Below the pieces are notes generated by a model. The model saw only the letters and a list, made by a program, of their open reading frames with translations. It was not told the origin of the DNA and did not search any database. Shown piece after piece: positions 10,159 to 19,699 of a stretch of DNA of 22,264 bases (positions are counted from its first letter, which is position 1; each line of letters opens with the position of its first letter). The position numbers were made by a program, and so were the translations under genes. The DNA is from Nephromyces sp. MM_2019 (lineage: Eukaryota > Apicomplexa > Aconoidasida > Nephromycida): contig JADHZB010001744.1 of the NCBI GenBank assembly GCA_015657535.1, positions 1 to 22,264 of the forward strand, given 5' to 3'.

Positions 10159-10854
10159 ATGTTTCATCTCTTCAGCATTTCTGGCTTAGTCTTTCTATGG
10201 CATATAATCCCAACTACGCTAATTAGATCACTGTCGTCTAGGTTTTTTTTAAATAAGGCAGCCTATATTGTATCGCCTTCTTCTGCTTCACATCGTACCA
10301 TTCGCCAACTACTGCCTGCCGGTAAGTTGCACCACAGGATAGTTTTGAGCTTACAATCAATGTTGTAGGCTTGAACACTTGCAACTGCACAGATTAAGAA
10401 ATTAGTAGCATCTGCAATCACGGGCACAGGCACTCTTGACTGCACAAAAATCAGGATTTACGTGGTTTGCAGATACTTCTCGCACATACTTGCACCTTCT
10501 GTACATTCCCTAAGTGTACGACGGATTTCATGCAGCTGCCGTGCACGTCAAAAGCAAGAGACGCAATTATTACCAGCTGTACGTATCACACACAAGCTAA
10601 ACAAGCTACACACATCATACACAAGCTAAACAAGCTACACATATCACATACACAAGCTAATCAACCACACGCATGCCCCACGTGCACACAGCTTTGTAGG
10701 ACACATGCCACACACACAAGCACCAAACATGATAATGGTGCACACTCCCCACGAGGCAGCAAGCAATCCACACACGTTGCGTCCGAGCACAAAAGAGGAA
10801 CACTGCGTAAACAAACGCTTTACCGGCTACCTTGTACACAACCCACCCCCTCAG
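10159..10854. other. Region upstream of the Asterix homologue
   Basis: It probably holds the missing 5' exon or 5' UTR of the Asterix homologue. A strong donor GTAAGT at 10322 ends an open stretch starting near 10261, which could be a first exon. Joined to an acceptor at 10862 it keeps frame; joined to the better-looking acceptor CCCTCAG at 10854 it does not. Another donor GTAAAC occurs at 10807. No choice can be made from sequence alone. CA-rich repeats fill 10585-10720. Confidence 0.35.
10585..10672. repeat. 29-base CA-rich tandem repeat, 3 copies
   Basis: Three copies start at 10585, 10614 and 10643, with core ACAAGCTAAACAAGCTACAC; the third copy is diverged. CA-rich on the plus strand is the opposite of the TG bias in plus-strand introns. 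Confidence 0.85.
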
Positions 10855-11419
10855 TCACCAAGTGCGCGGACTCAAGTCTAAAAAACCCACAACCCCCCCT
10901 TTCCAAACCGGCCTCTCCCCTGCTGGTGTGATTGACCTGGTTGCCTTACTATTCTGCATGGTAAATACTACCGTATATACAAAGCGCTGGTGTGTGTGTA
11001 ACCTTTTTTACGCTGCATGTGTGTGCGGAGCGCTCGGCCTTTGCCTCAACTATTACCATCATCCCCCTGCTGAAAAGCTTTTGATTGCAGACCCGCCCCC
11101 ATGTAGTGTACACGTAATACGCATACACACGTTAGTTGCTGTATTCGTGTGTGTGTGTATATATACATAAATACGTATCTACTAAGTACAAGTATATATG
11201 TTCAATTTCAATCAGGTGTGTTTGTGCATGCGTGGGGATGCCTTGTGATGAGATACCATACTCCTGTATAGTACTCAAATATCTGTACGTGTGTCTGCGA
11301 GACCATTTCTTAGTAGGAAGAGTGAAGGTTGCACAAACCTTCAGAGTTACTGCGTAATCCTTTGTGCATGTTTTTTTGCTGCTTATTATTTTGGTCGGCG
11401 CCCTCTTGTTGCAGGCTGA
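10855..11419 (+). CDS. Asterix/WDR83OS homologue (UPF0139), PAT complex subunit, 5' end incomplete
   Basis: In known organisms Asterix is a three-TM ER protein that partners CCDC47 in the PAT complex and shields membrane segments bearing polar residues during insertion. Exon A runs to 11022 and exon B is 11302-11419 (stop TGA 11417-11419); the intron is 279 bases (GTGCGG...TGCGAG), with a two-plus-one base split codon. TM1 is VIDLVALLFCMVNTTVY. The family WC before TM2 appears as KRWCVCNLFYAAC (human KLKWCAWVAVYCS). Exon B gives SRKSEG, then a membrane segment and AAYYFGRRP, which aligns without gaps to the human SRSSED...MSYLQNPQP region as I recall it. Together the two exons cover 94 residues against about 106 in human. 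A basic, proline-rich KSKKPTTPP precedes TM1, as in the family. No start codon is in frame with exon A, so the N-terminus lies upstream. The alternative acceptors 11313 and 11316 also keep frame but lose aligned residues. The neighbour downstream is ubiquilin, same strand. Confidence 0.62.
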
Positions 11420-12410
11420 AGCCGTAAACCCCCTCAAGTATGTGATAAATTCATGTGCTCCACCTGTAAATTCCGTGATATTCCATAATATGTGGGAAAA
11501 TTTTGGGGAATTACGGTTAGGAGGAGGGGTTTTTGTAGAGCCTTGTTAATTTCAACATATTGGTTAGGAAGAGACAGGGAGATGGCTTTATGAGGCAGAA
11601 GTTTTTTTATATCTTTTACGGATTTATAGTGAGTGCTGATGTGCGTGTGTGTATAGGCACTAGTTCGTTGAGAAACTGAGTGCCCCTTGTGAGTAGCTGA
11701 TAGCATGCGTGCACTTACTTTTAATAACTCTTGTAAGGGATATTGGGTGAGACGTAATATACCTCTGTAAGTATGAATATGGTGCAATCGTTGGGTTGCC
11801 TATGCATGAAAAGAGGTGTGTATGTGCAAATACTGTGTTAGTGTAATGGTTGCTTGTCCCTTGTGTTTTGTGATAAGGTGCGTCTCTATTTTTTGATACA
11901 AGAAGATGTTGGTGGGAAGGGGTGTATTTTCTAGGCATGTGTTGGGTTATGTGTGTTGGGTTTTCTGGGTTGCGTTGTGTATGTTGGGTTTTCTGGGTTG
12001 CGTTGTGTATGTTGGGTTGCGTTATGTTTGTTGGGTTGTGTTTGTTGGGTTGTGTGTGTTGGGTTTTCTGTGTTGTGTCTTGTGCGTTGGGTTTTCTGTG
12101 TTGTGTTGTATGTGTTGGATTTTTGTGTTGGGTATTATGTTTGTGCTCTATGCATTGAGTTCTGAGTGTCGGCTTTTGTGTGTGTTGGCTCTTTTTCGTA
12201 TCAGAATTTGTGACGGTATGTTGTGGGTGTGTTATTGCACAAGGCATGTTACTCTTTCTTGGTTGCGTCCTATTGGTACTCTTTTTTCCATGTGTGTAGG
12301 CACTACTGCTATAGTTTACGTTGAATAGAGTACTCTATCTGTACCAATAGAAGAATTACCGTGTATATTTTTGTGTGTGCTACCAGCTCGTGCATCCTTC
12401 TTTGTTTCAG
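11420..12410. other. Spacer between Asterix and ubiquilin; probable ubiquilin 5' UTR intron
   Basis: No coding exon is recognised. The TTTGTTTCAG acceptor ending at 12410 precedes the ubiquilin start by 17 bases, and GT-rich sequence before it looks like an intron, so a 5' UTR intron is likely. The first UTR exon was not located. The minisatellite at 11939-12133 lies here. Confidence 0.4.
11939..12133. repeat. TGTTGGGTT minisatellite
   Basis: A tandem array built on TGTTGGGTT: two near-identical 28-base units (TGTTGGGTTTTCTGGGTTGC plus TTGTGTA-type tails), then about three 14-19 base units, then two longer variants with TTTTCTGTGTTGTG. It reads through in several frames on both strands, including a 195-codon minus-strand frame that is a repeat artefact. 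Confidence 0.85.
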
Positions 12411-12427
12411 GACTTGTCTGCTTGAAG

Positions 12428-15400
12428 ATGACTGAAAAGGAAGAGATTACGGACTCGTCAAAGAGCGAGAGTAGCAAGGAAGGTTTTCAATCTTCAGTCT
12501 CACCACAACGGGGAGATCAAGTAGAAAGCTTTTCAGAGAGACCTCGAGGGGGAGAAGAAGCTACAGATGAAGATGTTTCCTCTCGTGTCCTCACTTTGAG
12601 GGTGAAAACTTTAGACAGAAAAAGTGTACCAGTGCAGGTAACTTCTGGACTGCTGGTCTCTAACCTGAAGTCTATCATTGCCCCACTTTTGCAGCTAGAA
12701 GATCAGTCTATGAGGCTGGTAGCGATGGGAAGGTGAGAGATATTTTGGTGTATAATAGACGAATTAATTTGAGGATTTTTTGATGGTTAATGGGCGACAA
12801 GTGTGTGTATTATTATACGTTCAAGTAGTGTGTATTGACCCTGTTTTGTGCATTTCATGAGTATGTGTGCGTAAAAGAAGTACTACTTTATCAGGGATAT
12901 AACTTATGCTGTGCTCCGACCTATTTTTTGGACACTAATATGTTTGTATATGCTTTTCTATGGTGTGTACATGTCTGCCTATACCTAAGGTCGCACTTTG
13001 AAAGTGAACACACTGGTTATTGAAGGCATTCGTTTCATGTAGTTTTAGAGTATTGTGTGTTTAGGGTATGGGAAAATGAGAAGCCTCTCAGCTTCTATAA
13101 CGTTGTGGATGACCAGGTTGTGTTTGTCTCGAAGGAAGCCTCCAGAAGCACAGCTTCGAACGCCCCTATTACCCCTGCTTTGGGTATGCTCATATGTATT
13201 CACTGAGTGTGAATGCCTGTGTGTCCATAAAATCTGCAGCATGAGCATACTGTGAGTTGTGTTTGAAATGATGTACTGGCTATAGCATGCTCTTTTCCGC
13301 TTGATGGTGCAGCTTGGAGTTCAAGCTTATATGGCACTATGGAGGACTCTAGTATGAAAATACTCTGCTTAGTTTTTGCCATAGTCATCTCTATCTATGC
13401 CTGGATATATATTACCAGTTTTCGCCCCTTTTACATCATCTCCACTCCCGTTTCGATCCTTTCATCTTATAAGGTGCTCTCTTCGCACTCTGATGCGCAT
13501 TCTCCATGCATCAATGAACTCTCTCTCCATCCCCGAGTCCACTCTCCATCCTTTAATCAACTAGCTTTCAACCCCCCAAGCCACTCTCTCCACCTATCAA
13601 TCAACTCTCTCCACTCATCAATCACTTCTTCACCCCCAAAAACAATTGCGCTCTCCACTCGTCAATCAACTCGCTCTCCACTCCCTCTCCAGAAGAAGCT
13701 GAAGATGTCGATCCGTTTGGCTTTAGCAAGGTCTTCAAGATGACTAGCGAGTCTGGAGAGCCTTCACCTTTATCAGGTATTCTTGATGTTGTGCTTAACA
13801 ACCCCAACTTCCTCAAGACTATAATGGACTCTAATGAGGATCTAAGAGAGTTAAGAGAAAGAAACCCTGATATAAACCACCTTCTCAATGATCCACAGGT
13901 GGGTGTGTAGGTGTGTGTATATGTGTGTGTGTGTGCATTTGTATGTGTTTGTTTTTGCAATATGCTTTGTGTGCACGCAATTTTCTTATGCACGTTATGC
14001 TTGAAGTTTCAGTGTATTGTGTGTGTTTTGTTTTCGTACAGTGCATGCGATGTATTAGTAGCCCATGTTTTCTTTGTGGTGTCTTTAGGGTAGTCAATCT
14101 GTAGTGTGTGTGGTATGTTTACGTTGTGTGTAGTCTGTGTTAGTTATGTGTTGTTGTGTGTTTGGTATGTTTCCTGTGGCATGTGTGTTATGTATGTGCT
14201 GTTTGTATGATCTGTATGAAGGGCGCCCTCTCCGTGTGTAGCATCAGCCTTGTGTGCGTATCGTGCGCATGATGTATGGACATTGCATGCCATATGTAGT
14301 ACGTGTGTTGAGTGTGATGCTTTTGTATATTATGCTTGAGTCTTATAAAACTTGTGTGTGTAAGGGCTTGTGTGCATGTTGATTGTCTGGGGGATTCGTT
14401 TGTCTCTGCATAGTGTGTGTGTATATGAGGATATCGTTTTTCTTTGTATATTCTAGTGTGGAGTGTGGTTAACAATGGTGTCTTTCCATGTTATACAACT
14501 ACCTATATTTAACATTTTGAGAGGATGATTTTCAAATCACACGCACACACAAATAATTGGGCTGCTGTAAATACATCGTTTTGAGGGCGTATTTTTTCAG
14601 GTTCTACGTCAGTCTGTCGAAATGATGATGAACCCCTCCCTGATGAGAGAGATGATGCGAAGCACTGATCGGGCGCTGAGTAACTTTGAAGCTGTTCCAG
14701 GGGTAGGTGTGTGTGTTGAGTGACAGTGCATTTTGGTATCTTGATACTTGTCAGAACGTGTGTGTGCCTTCACGTGGCAGCCTGTACACATTTTCTTCCC
14801 GGCAAGTAGCTGTATGTATTCTCGCTTCACAAAGTGTGTGCAAAATATTTCGTAACCATACTCATGTGCGTGTGTGAGTTTCCTTAAGGTATGAGCTAGG
14901 TTGGTATGCTTTTGGGGCATAATTTAGAGTGTCCTTCAATGTTCAAGCTTTTCTCATATGCACGCACACTATGCCTGCTTATTTGCTCTTCTTTCTCGTA
15001 TGTGTATGCTTCACCAAACACACGAACTTTCCCTTTTTGTTTGCTTATCTTTCTAAAATTGCTATGCTTCACCTAGTACATCCACGTTGCTTTGGATGCT
15101 CTTGTGTGTATAGGGCTTCAATGTGCTTAGAAGAATGTATCATAACTTTCAAGAGCCAATGTGGAATGCTGCTATTGAAGGCTCTTTTCAAGGCAAACCC
15201 TCTCCTAATCAGGAATCCACAAATAATTACAACTTAGGAACAGATCTTCCTCCAAACAATGAGGCATTACCTAATCCATGGGGTATGTAGGTTATGCGCA
15301 CACACAAGTGAATTGCCTTGTGTATTTTTTTCATGAGGATGCTGTGTATGTGCGTGATATGCATGAGTGAATTGATTTGTGTGTGTGAAATATTATGGGG

Positions 15401-18400
15401 ATGTTGTGTGCGTGCGTGACATTCGTGAGTGAATCGATTTGTGTGCGTGATATTTATGAGGACACTCTGTGTGGGTGTGAGAATGTGATACGAGAGATGG
15501 CGGTGTACGTTTTGTTTGTCTTGAGCCTAATTCGTCGAAGGTTTTCTAAGGCAATCCTCTTTGCAATGTGTGTGTGAGCTAATGAAAATTCTGATTCTTC
15601 TCTGTCCGAAATTTTGCTGAATCAGATATGGAATGTATCGTCATTACCTTGTGACGTTTGTGCATTATTATTTTTACTTCATATATAGTTTCCTCTTGAT
15701 TTTACAATGAGCTCTTTAGTGTACGTACACTTAATATTGAAACTGCTTCTTCTCCGCGTTTTTTGCACAGTATATGTGTGTGTGTGTATGTGCGGGTGCG
15801 TTATACCTTGTTCCGCGTTAAAAATACGTGAAAATGCAATTCCTTCCTCCTATTGCAGCCACAAATAAGCCCAGCCCGCCTTCCCCTCCTCATATCCCCC
15901 CATGTCCAAGTTTTGGCTCTTCGCTTCCTTTCCTGAACTTTGCACGCTCTCAAGCTTCCAATGATGATGCCAGCTCTGCTGCTATAAGAGCAGAGTTTCC
16001 CGGTCTCACTGATAGGACGCTGGTTTGTGTGTGAAGTGGGGGTTTTTTTGTGAGAGGGGATTTTATGCGTGAAATAGATTTTTGTGTGTGATAGAGGTTT
16101 TGGTGGTAGGCAGCGTGATTTGAACGCTTAGAGGGTTTTGAGGAGTTAAGCCTCAATTTTCTCGGGATTTTGAAGTTTAGTAATATTGCTTGTGCCTTTC
16201 TGATGTGTGTGTGCAGTTCCGCTATCATCTTAAGAGATTTGCACTCAAAAAGGCTATGTATCTTTGCTGTTTTAGCAGTTGAAGAGTACTTGATTAATGT
16301 GTGTGAAGAGTTGCAGTAAGTTGGAATGGTTTTGGGCTACTAAGAGCTATACTGCTGTGATAATCAGAGTTCTCTGTCTGCTCCCTGAGTGTGGGCTATT
16401 GAAGAGAAGCTCCTGTGTGTACATTTTTGCTTATGCGTGTGTTTCTACCTGTGCTTGTGTTTATGTCTACTTGTGTGTGTGGTTATGAGTGTGTTTATCT
16501 TATTTTTTTGTTATCAGTACAAGGAAAGGCTGAACCCATTTTCAGAGATTGATTCTGCTACTAACAATGCATCTAGCAGGTGAGTTATTCGTGTGAAATT
16601 GGTGTGTATACAGAGCGCTGTGTGTGTGGGTAGGGAAGTGCATTCATGACTATCACCTGTGTGTAGGAGTGCTTTCATGGCTATTGCCTGTCTGTGAGTT
16701 TGTTGGAATATTTTTACGCGATTTTACGTTGAATTTATGGGAATTTGTCTACTATAGAGCTCTAGGCTTTGTGTGTTGCTGCGGTTTGAATGTGTATTAT
16801 GCCCAGGCCACACCATGAGTGCTGTCACAATGTAGTCTTCAAGGGCGTGCATGTCTTCTCTTTGCTATACTACTTCAGCTTCATCCCATTTGCTGATTAA
16901 GCTGCTAAGAATTTTCTGGTCTCTTATCCTCAGCTTGCGTAGCCCTTTTCACCTTCTTGTGCCCCAATTGAGCCTATCTTTGAATGCTGTTAAATACTCT
17001 CGACACACATGTACACGTGCACACGTATACACACATGCACACAAATTCCATCTCAAGACTGCTTAAACCTCTTCTATTGACGTTATTTTTGCCAGAAATG
17101 CCGAGAGTCTCCCTCCTGCACATGTGTCTACCTTCGTACCTGATTCTTCGTTGCTACAACCTGAAGTGATGGCTAACTTTCCTTCTCAGCCTATTGAACA
17201 AGGTAAAGATAAGTAAAAGCAGCTTCTCTAGGTGCTTGTGTGTTGTTCACAACATTGGCTTGCCAAGGCATAAAAGCAGGAAGATACCGAATCCAATATT
17301 TCTTGCGTTTTTGAATGTTTTGTGTGTTGACGTTTTGCTTACTTATCCTTATTACTCCCTCGTCTTCGTGCATATTGCTTTATCTCTGTGAAGTGCTTAA
17401 GCTTTGCCATTTCCTTTTCAATTTTTATACTTTTAAAGCTTCACATATTCCTTTATCTTCATTTATATTCCTGCTTCATACTCAGTGCTTTTTGCTCCTT
17501 CATCCTTACTACTCTTTCTTGCTCTTATTCGTACTTTATCTCTATCGCCCTCCCTCACCGACATCCTCTTGGATTGTTTTACATTCTTTGCCCTTTTCCT
17601 TGTGTTTTTCTCTTGTTTTCTATTACATACCCCTTTACTTCAACTTGCACTACTCTATACTGTGTGCGCGATGCTTAGGCTTTTAAAAATCATACCTTTC
17701 GCGCCTCCACCAATGCCTATGCTTTACTTGTGTGTGTTTGTTTTCAGCTGCTAACTTGGAGGTTACCTTTAGCGTGCAGCTCAGTGCCCTCCGAGATATG
17801 GGATTTGATGACACTCCGGCCTGCATTCGTGCTCTTCAGCTTTCAAACGGTACTGATGACATGAAGGATATTCTGAGTGCCTTTTTGTTTAGCATATTGC
17901 GGTGTACGTACACCTCAAAGTTGGCGTAAATGGGGAAGTTTCACCTAAATTGACTATTTTTTTCAATTACCTAGAAATGCTTTGAAATATGCGTAAGGCG
18001 CCTAGTTTTGTTGCTGATTATGTGTATTAACTGCTACAAGAAACGTGTGCACCCGGAGCGATTCTGCATGTAATTTTTGGCTTCATTTGGAGAAGTCACG
18101 CTCAATTTTCTTACAAGCCAGTGATGTGTTGAACTAGTAGGATTAGGAGGTTTTTTGTGTTTGATTTTTGGAGATAAAGGGGGTTTGCCTGATACAGTAC
18201 AGGTATACTCTCTAACCTTTGTTTAGTAAACACGAGTAAGTAGTAATTGAACTAGTTGGCTTCCATAGTAATTGAGACACACTCTCGCTAAGATAGCCCG
18301 GTAAACAGCATTACATAGCCCTTTTCTGTGCATTTTTCTTTGCATTCGACTGAGCACACACTTATTAGTCTATCTAGTTTATTTTCTCTGCTTATTTCAC

Positions 18401-18679
18401 GATATCCCACAGTGTGTGCTGGGTATACGTACTCTGGTCAGTTTCGTTTTACCTTTTGCTCCATTTACCTTCTGCTGCTGCATTTTATGTGTGCCTGGAT
18501 GAGCTTTTACGTGTGCTTCCATAGGTCTGAGTGTGACTGGCGCGCAATTACTGCGTATCACTATGTTGAGATTGCATCATTGAGATATTTTTCACTTTTT
18601 GCTGTTGTGCTTTGCAGGGAATATGAACAGAGCACTGGATAGGCTGTTGAATCCACCGGACAACGATCCCATTCTATGA
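12428..18679 (+). CDS. Ubiquilin / Dsk2-type UBL-UBA shuttle protein
   Basis: Complete ten-exon gene, 465 codons. Exons: 12428-12732, 13065-13183, 13693-13898, 14601-14702, 15114-15282, 15859-16022, 16518-16579, 17096-17202, 17748-17849, 18618-18679 (TGA). All nine GT-AG junctions keep frame. Ubiquilins link ubiquitinated or mislocalised membrane proteins to the proteasome: UBL binds the proteasome, UBA binds ubiquitin, STI1 binds clients. Domains: acidic, Ser-rich N-tail 1-50; UBL about 53-124 ([15 protein letters not shown]...LVAMGRVW...DDQVVFV); STI1 region about 155-275 ([57 protein letters not shown]); signature NEALPNPWG at 292-300; Pro-rich linker near 302-325; UBA about 421-458 with MGF at 429-431 and [11 protein letters not shown]. 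The first ATG after the acceptor at 12410 is used. It is shorter than human ubiquilins (about 590) and longer than yeast Dsk2 (373), with only one clear STI1 pair. The last intron splits the UBA just before GNMNRAL. Confidence 0.95.
13490..13692. repeat. Pyrimidine-rich degenerate repeat before ubiquilin exon 3
   Basis: Loose copies of CAATCAACTCTCTCCACTC fill the 3' part of intron 13184-13692 up to the acceptor CTCTCCAG. It probably serves as an expanded polypyrimidine tract, in contrast to the TG-rich acceptors of neighbouring introns. Confidence 0.65.
15305..15487. repeat. About 60-base tandem repeat in ubiquilin intron 5
   Basis: Three diverged copies carry the block GTGAATYGATTTGTGTG (near 15308, 15367 and 15429), each followed by a variant of ATATTTATGAGGATGYTGTGTG, inside the intron 15283-15858. 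Confidence 0.7.
15718..15731. repeat. Palindrome, GTGTACGTACAC core (copy 2)
   Basis: Perfect 14-base palindrome AGTGTACGTACACT, inside ubiquilin intron 5. Confidence 0.8.
17901..17914. repeat. Palindrome, GTGTACGTACAC core (copy 3)
   Basis: Perfect 14-base palindrome GGTGTACGTACACC, 51 bases after the donor of ubiquilin intron 9 (17850-18617). Confidence 0.8.
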
Positions 18680-18796
18680 CATGCATGCCCCAGAATGGAT
18701 ATTTTTGTGCGTATTTTCGTAGAGGGGTATATAGGGATGTCATGGTTTCCTAGGTGTGTTTTTTTTGTTTTTATTTTCTGATTTTGTACCGTTATA

Positions 18797-18802
18797 ATTA
18801 AA
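18797..18802 (+). promoter_or_regulatory. Possible polyadenylation signal of ubiquilin
   Basis: ATTAAA lies 118 bases after the ubiquilin stop and is followed by GT-rich sequence, the usual order for a poly(A) signal and downstream element. Which hexamer this organism uses is not known. Confidence 0.3.
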
Positions 18803-19683
18803 GATGTACCTTTGTGTGTGTTTTTATGTGTGTTCACATGATTTCTATATGCACTTGATATCCCAGAAAAAGGCCTTTAATTTGTCTCTTTTCACCGTTA
18901 CTTCTGTTGCTCAGCGTATTTTGTGGACATAAAAAAAGCTTTAGCGTTTCTTTATTAGGGTTCTGAAAGTGTGATGCTGTTTTCAAAGGTGTACATACTC
19001 TTGATTTGCCTTCGCTCTTACTTTAGTTGGCATATTATATTTGCTCTTATCGCTCAACTTTGTTTTAAGAGATTTTCCTGTTTTTCTTGCCACACTCTTG
19101 TAATCTGTATACGCTTGTTGTATGCAGATCGTGTTTCGTTACTTTTTTTATTCTTCTGATTTCTGTGTTTCATCTCCTAGCATATGCTTCACCTGTTAGT
19201 TTCATCTTCTTGGGTGTGCATCTTGTCTCATTCCCATTTTAATTTCTTATGAACTTTCCCGTGTTTGTTATTGCATCATGCGGTGTCTTCACTTTCTCTT
19301 TCATTTATTTATACTCTTTCATCTTCTTCAGTTGCTTTTTCTTTAGTTTTCCCTTTTGCTTCAGCTTCATCGTCTTTTGTTCTTTCCTATAACCTTTTTC
19401 CTTTGTTCTATCTCCTTCTTTGAATTCGCCACCTTGTACAACTTTATACACTTACATTTTCCTCGAATTTTACCCGCCACCGCCACGAAAATTATCCTTC
19501 AAAACCGCTAAAATCCCTCTTTTAGTTTACTTGAAAAGTTTACTAAATATTTGAGCTCTTGTGGAAATATGGGTATTTCTGCTGTGTATGCGTTTTTTGG
19601 GAGCATGTAGTGTATAAATTTTGCAGTGGTATGCAAAAAATTTCGGAAGAACTCGGAATTTGAAGATTTATATTTGAGCACGA

Positions 19684-19699
19684 GGGTGTACGTACACCC
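19684..19699. repeat. Palindrome, GTGTACGTACAC core (copy 4)
   Basis: Perfect 16-base palindrome GGGTGTACGTACACCC, about 1 kb beyond the ubiquilin stop. Confidence 0.8.

Noticed and set aside
10467..10931. 154-codon ORF in CA repeats
   Set aside because: Open because of the 29-base CA repeat. Its end overlaps Asterix exon A in a different frame.
11660..12247. 195-codon minus-strand ORF rich in Thr, Gln, His and Asn
   Set aside because: It is the complement of the TGTTGGGTT minisatellite and GT-rich flanks. Several frames on both strands are open for the same reason.
17315..17754. Overlapping hydrophobic ORFs
   Set aside because: Pyrimidine-rich ubiquilin intron 8 read in three frames; not separate membrane proteins.
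17850..17929. Read-through C-terminus of ubiquilin ending near 17929
   Set aside because: It would truncate the UBA. Splicing 17849 to 18618 restores the conserved GNMNRAL third helix in frame.
19250..19440. Lys/Glu-rich minus-strand frame
   Set aside because: Low-complexity pyrimidine-rich DNA on the plus strand gives K/E-rich frames by composition. The frame is short.
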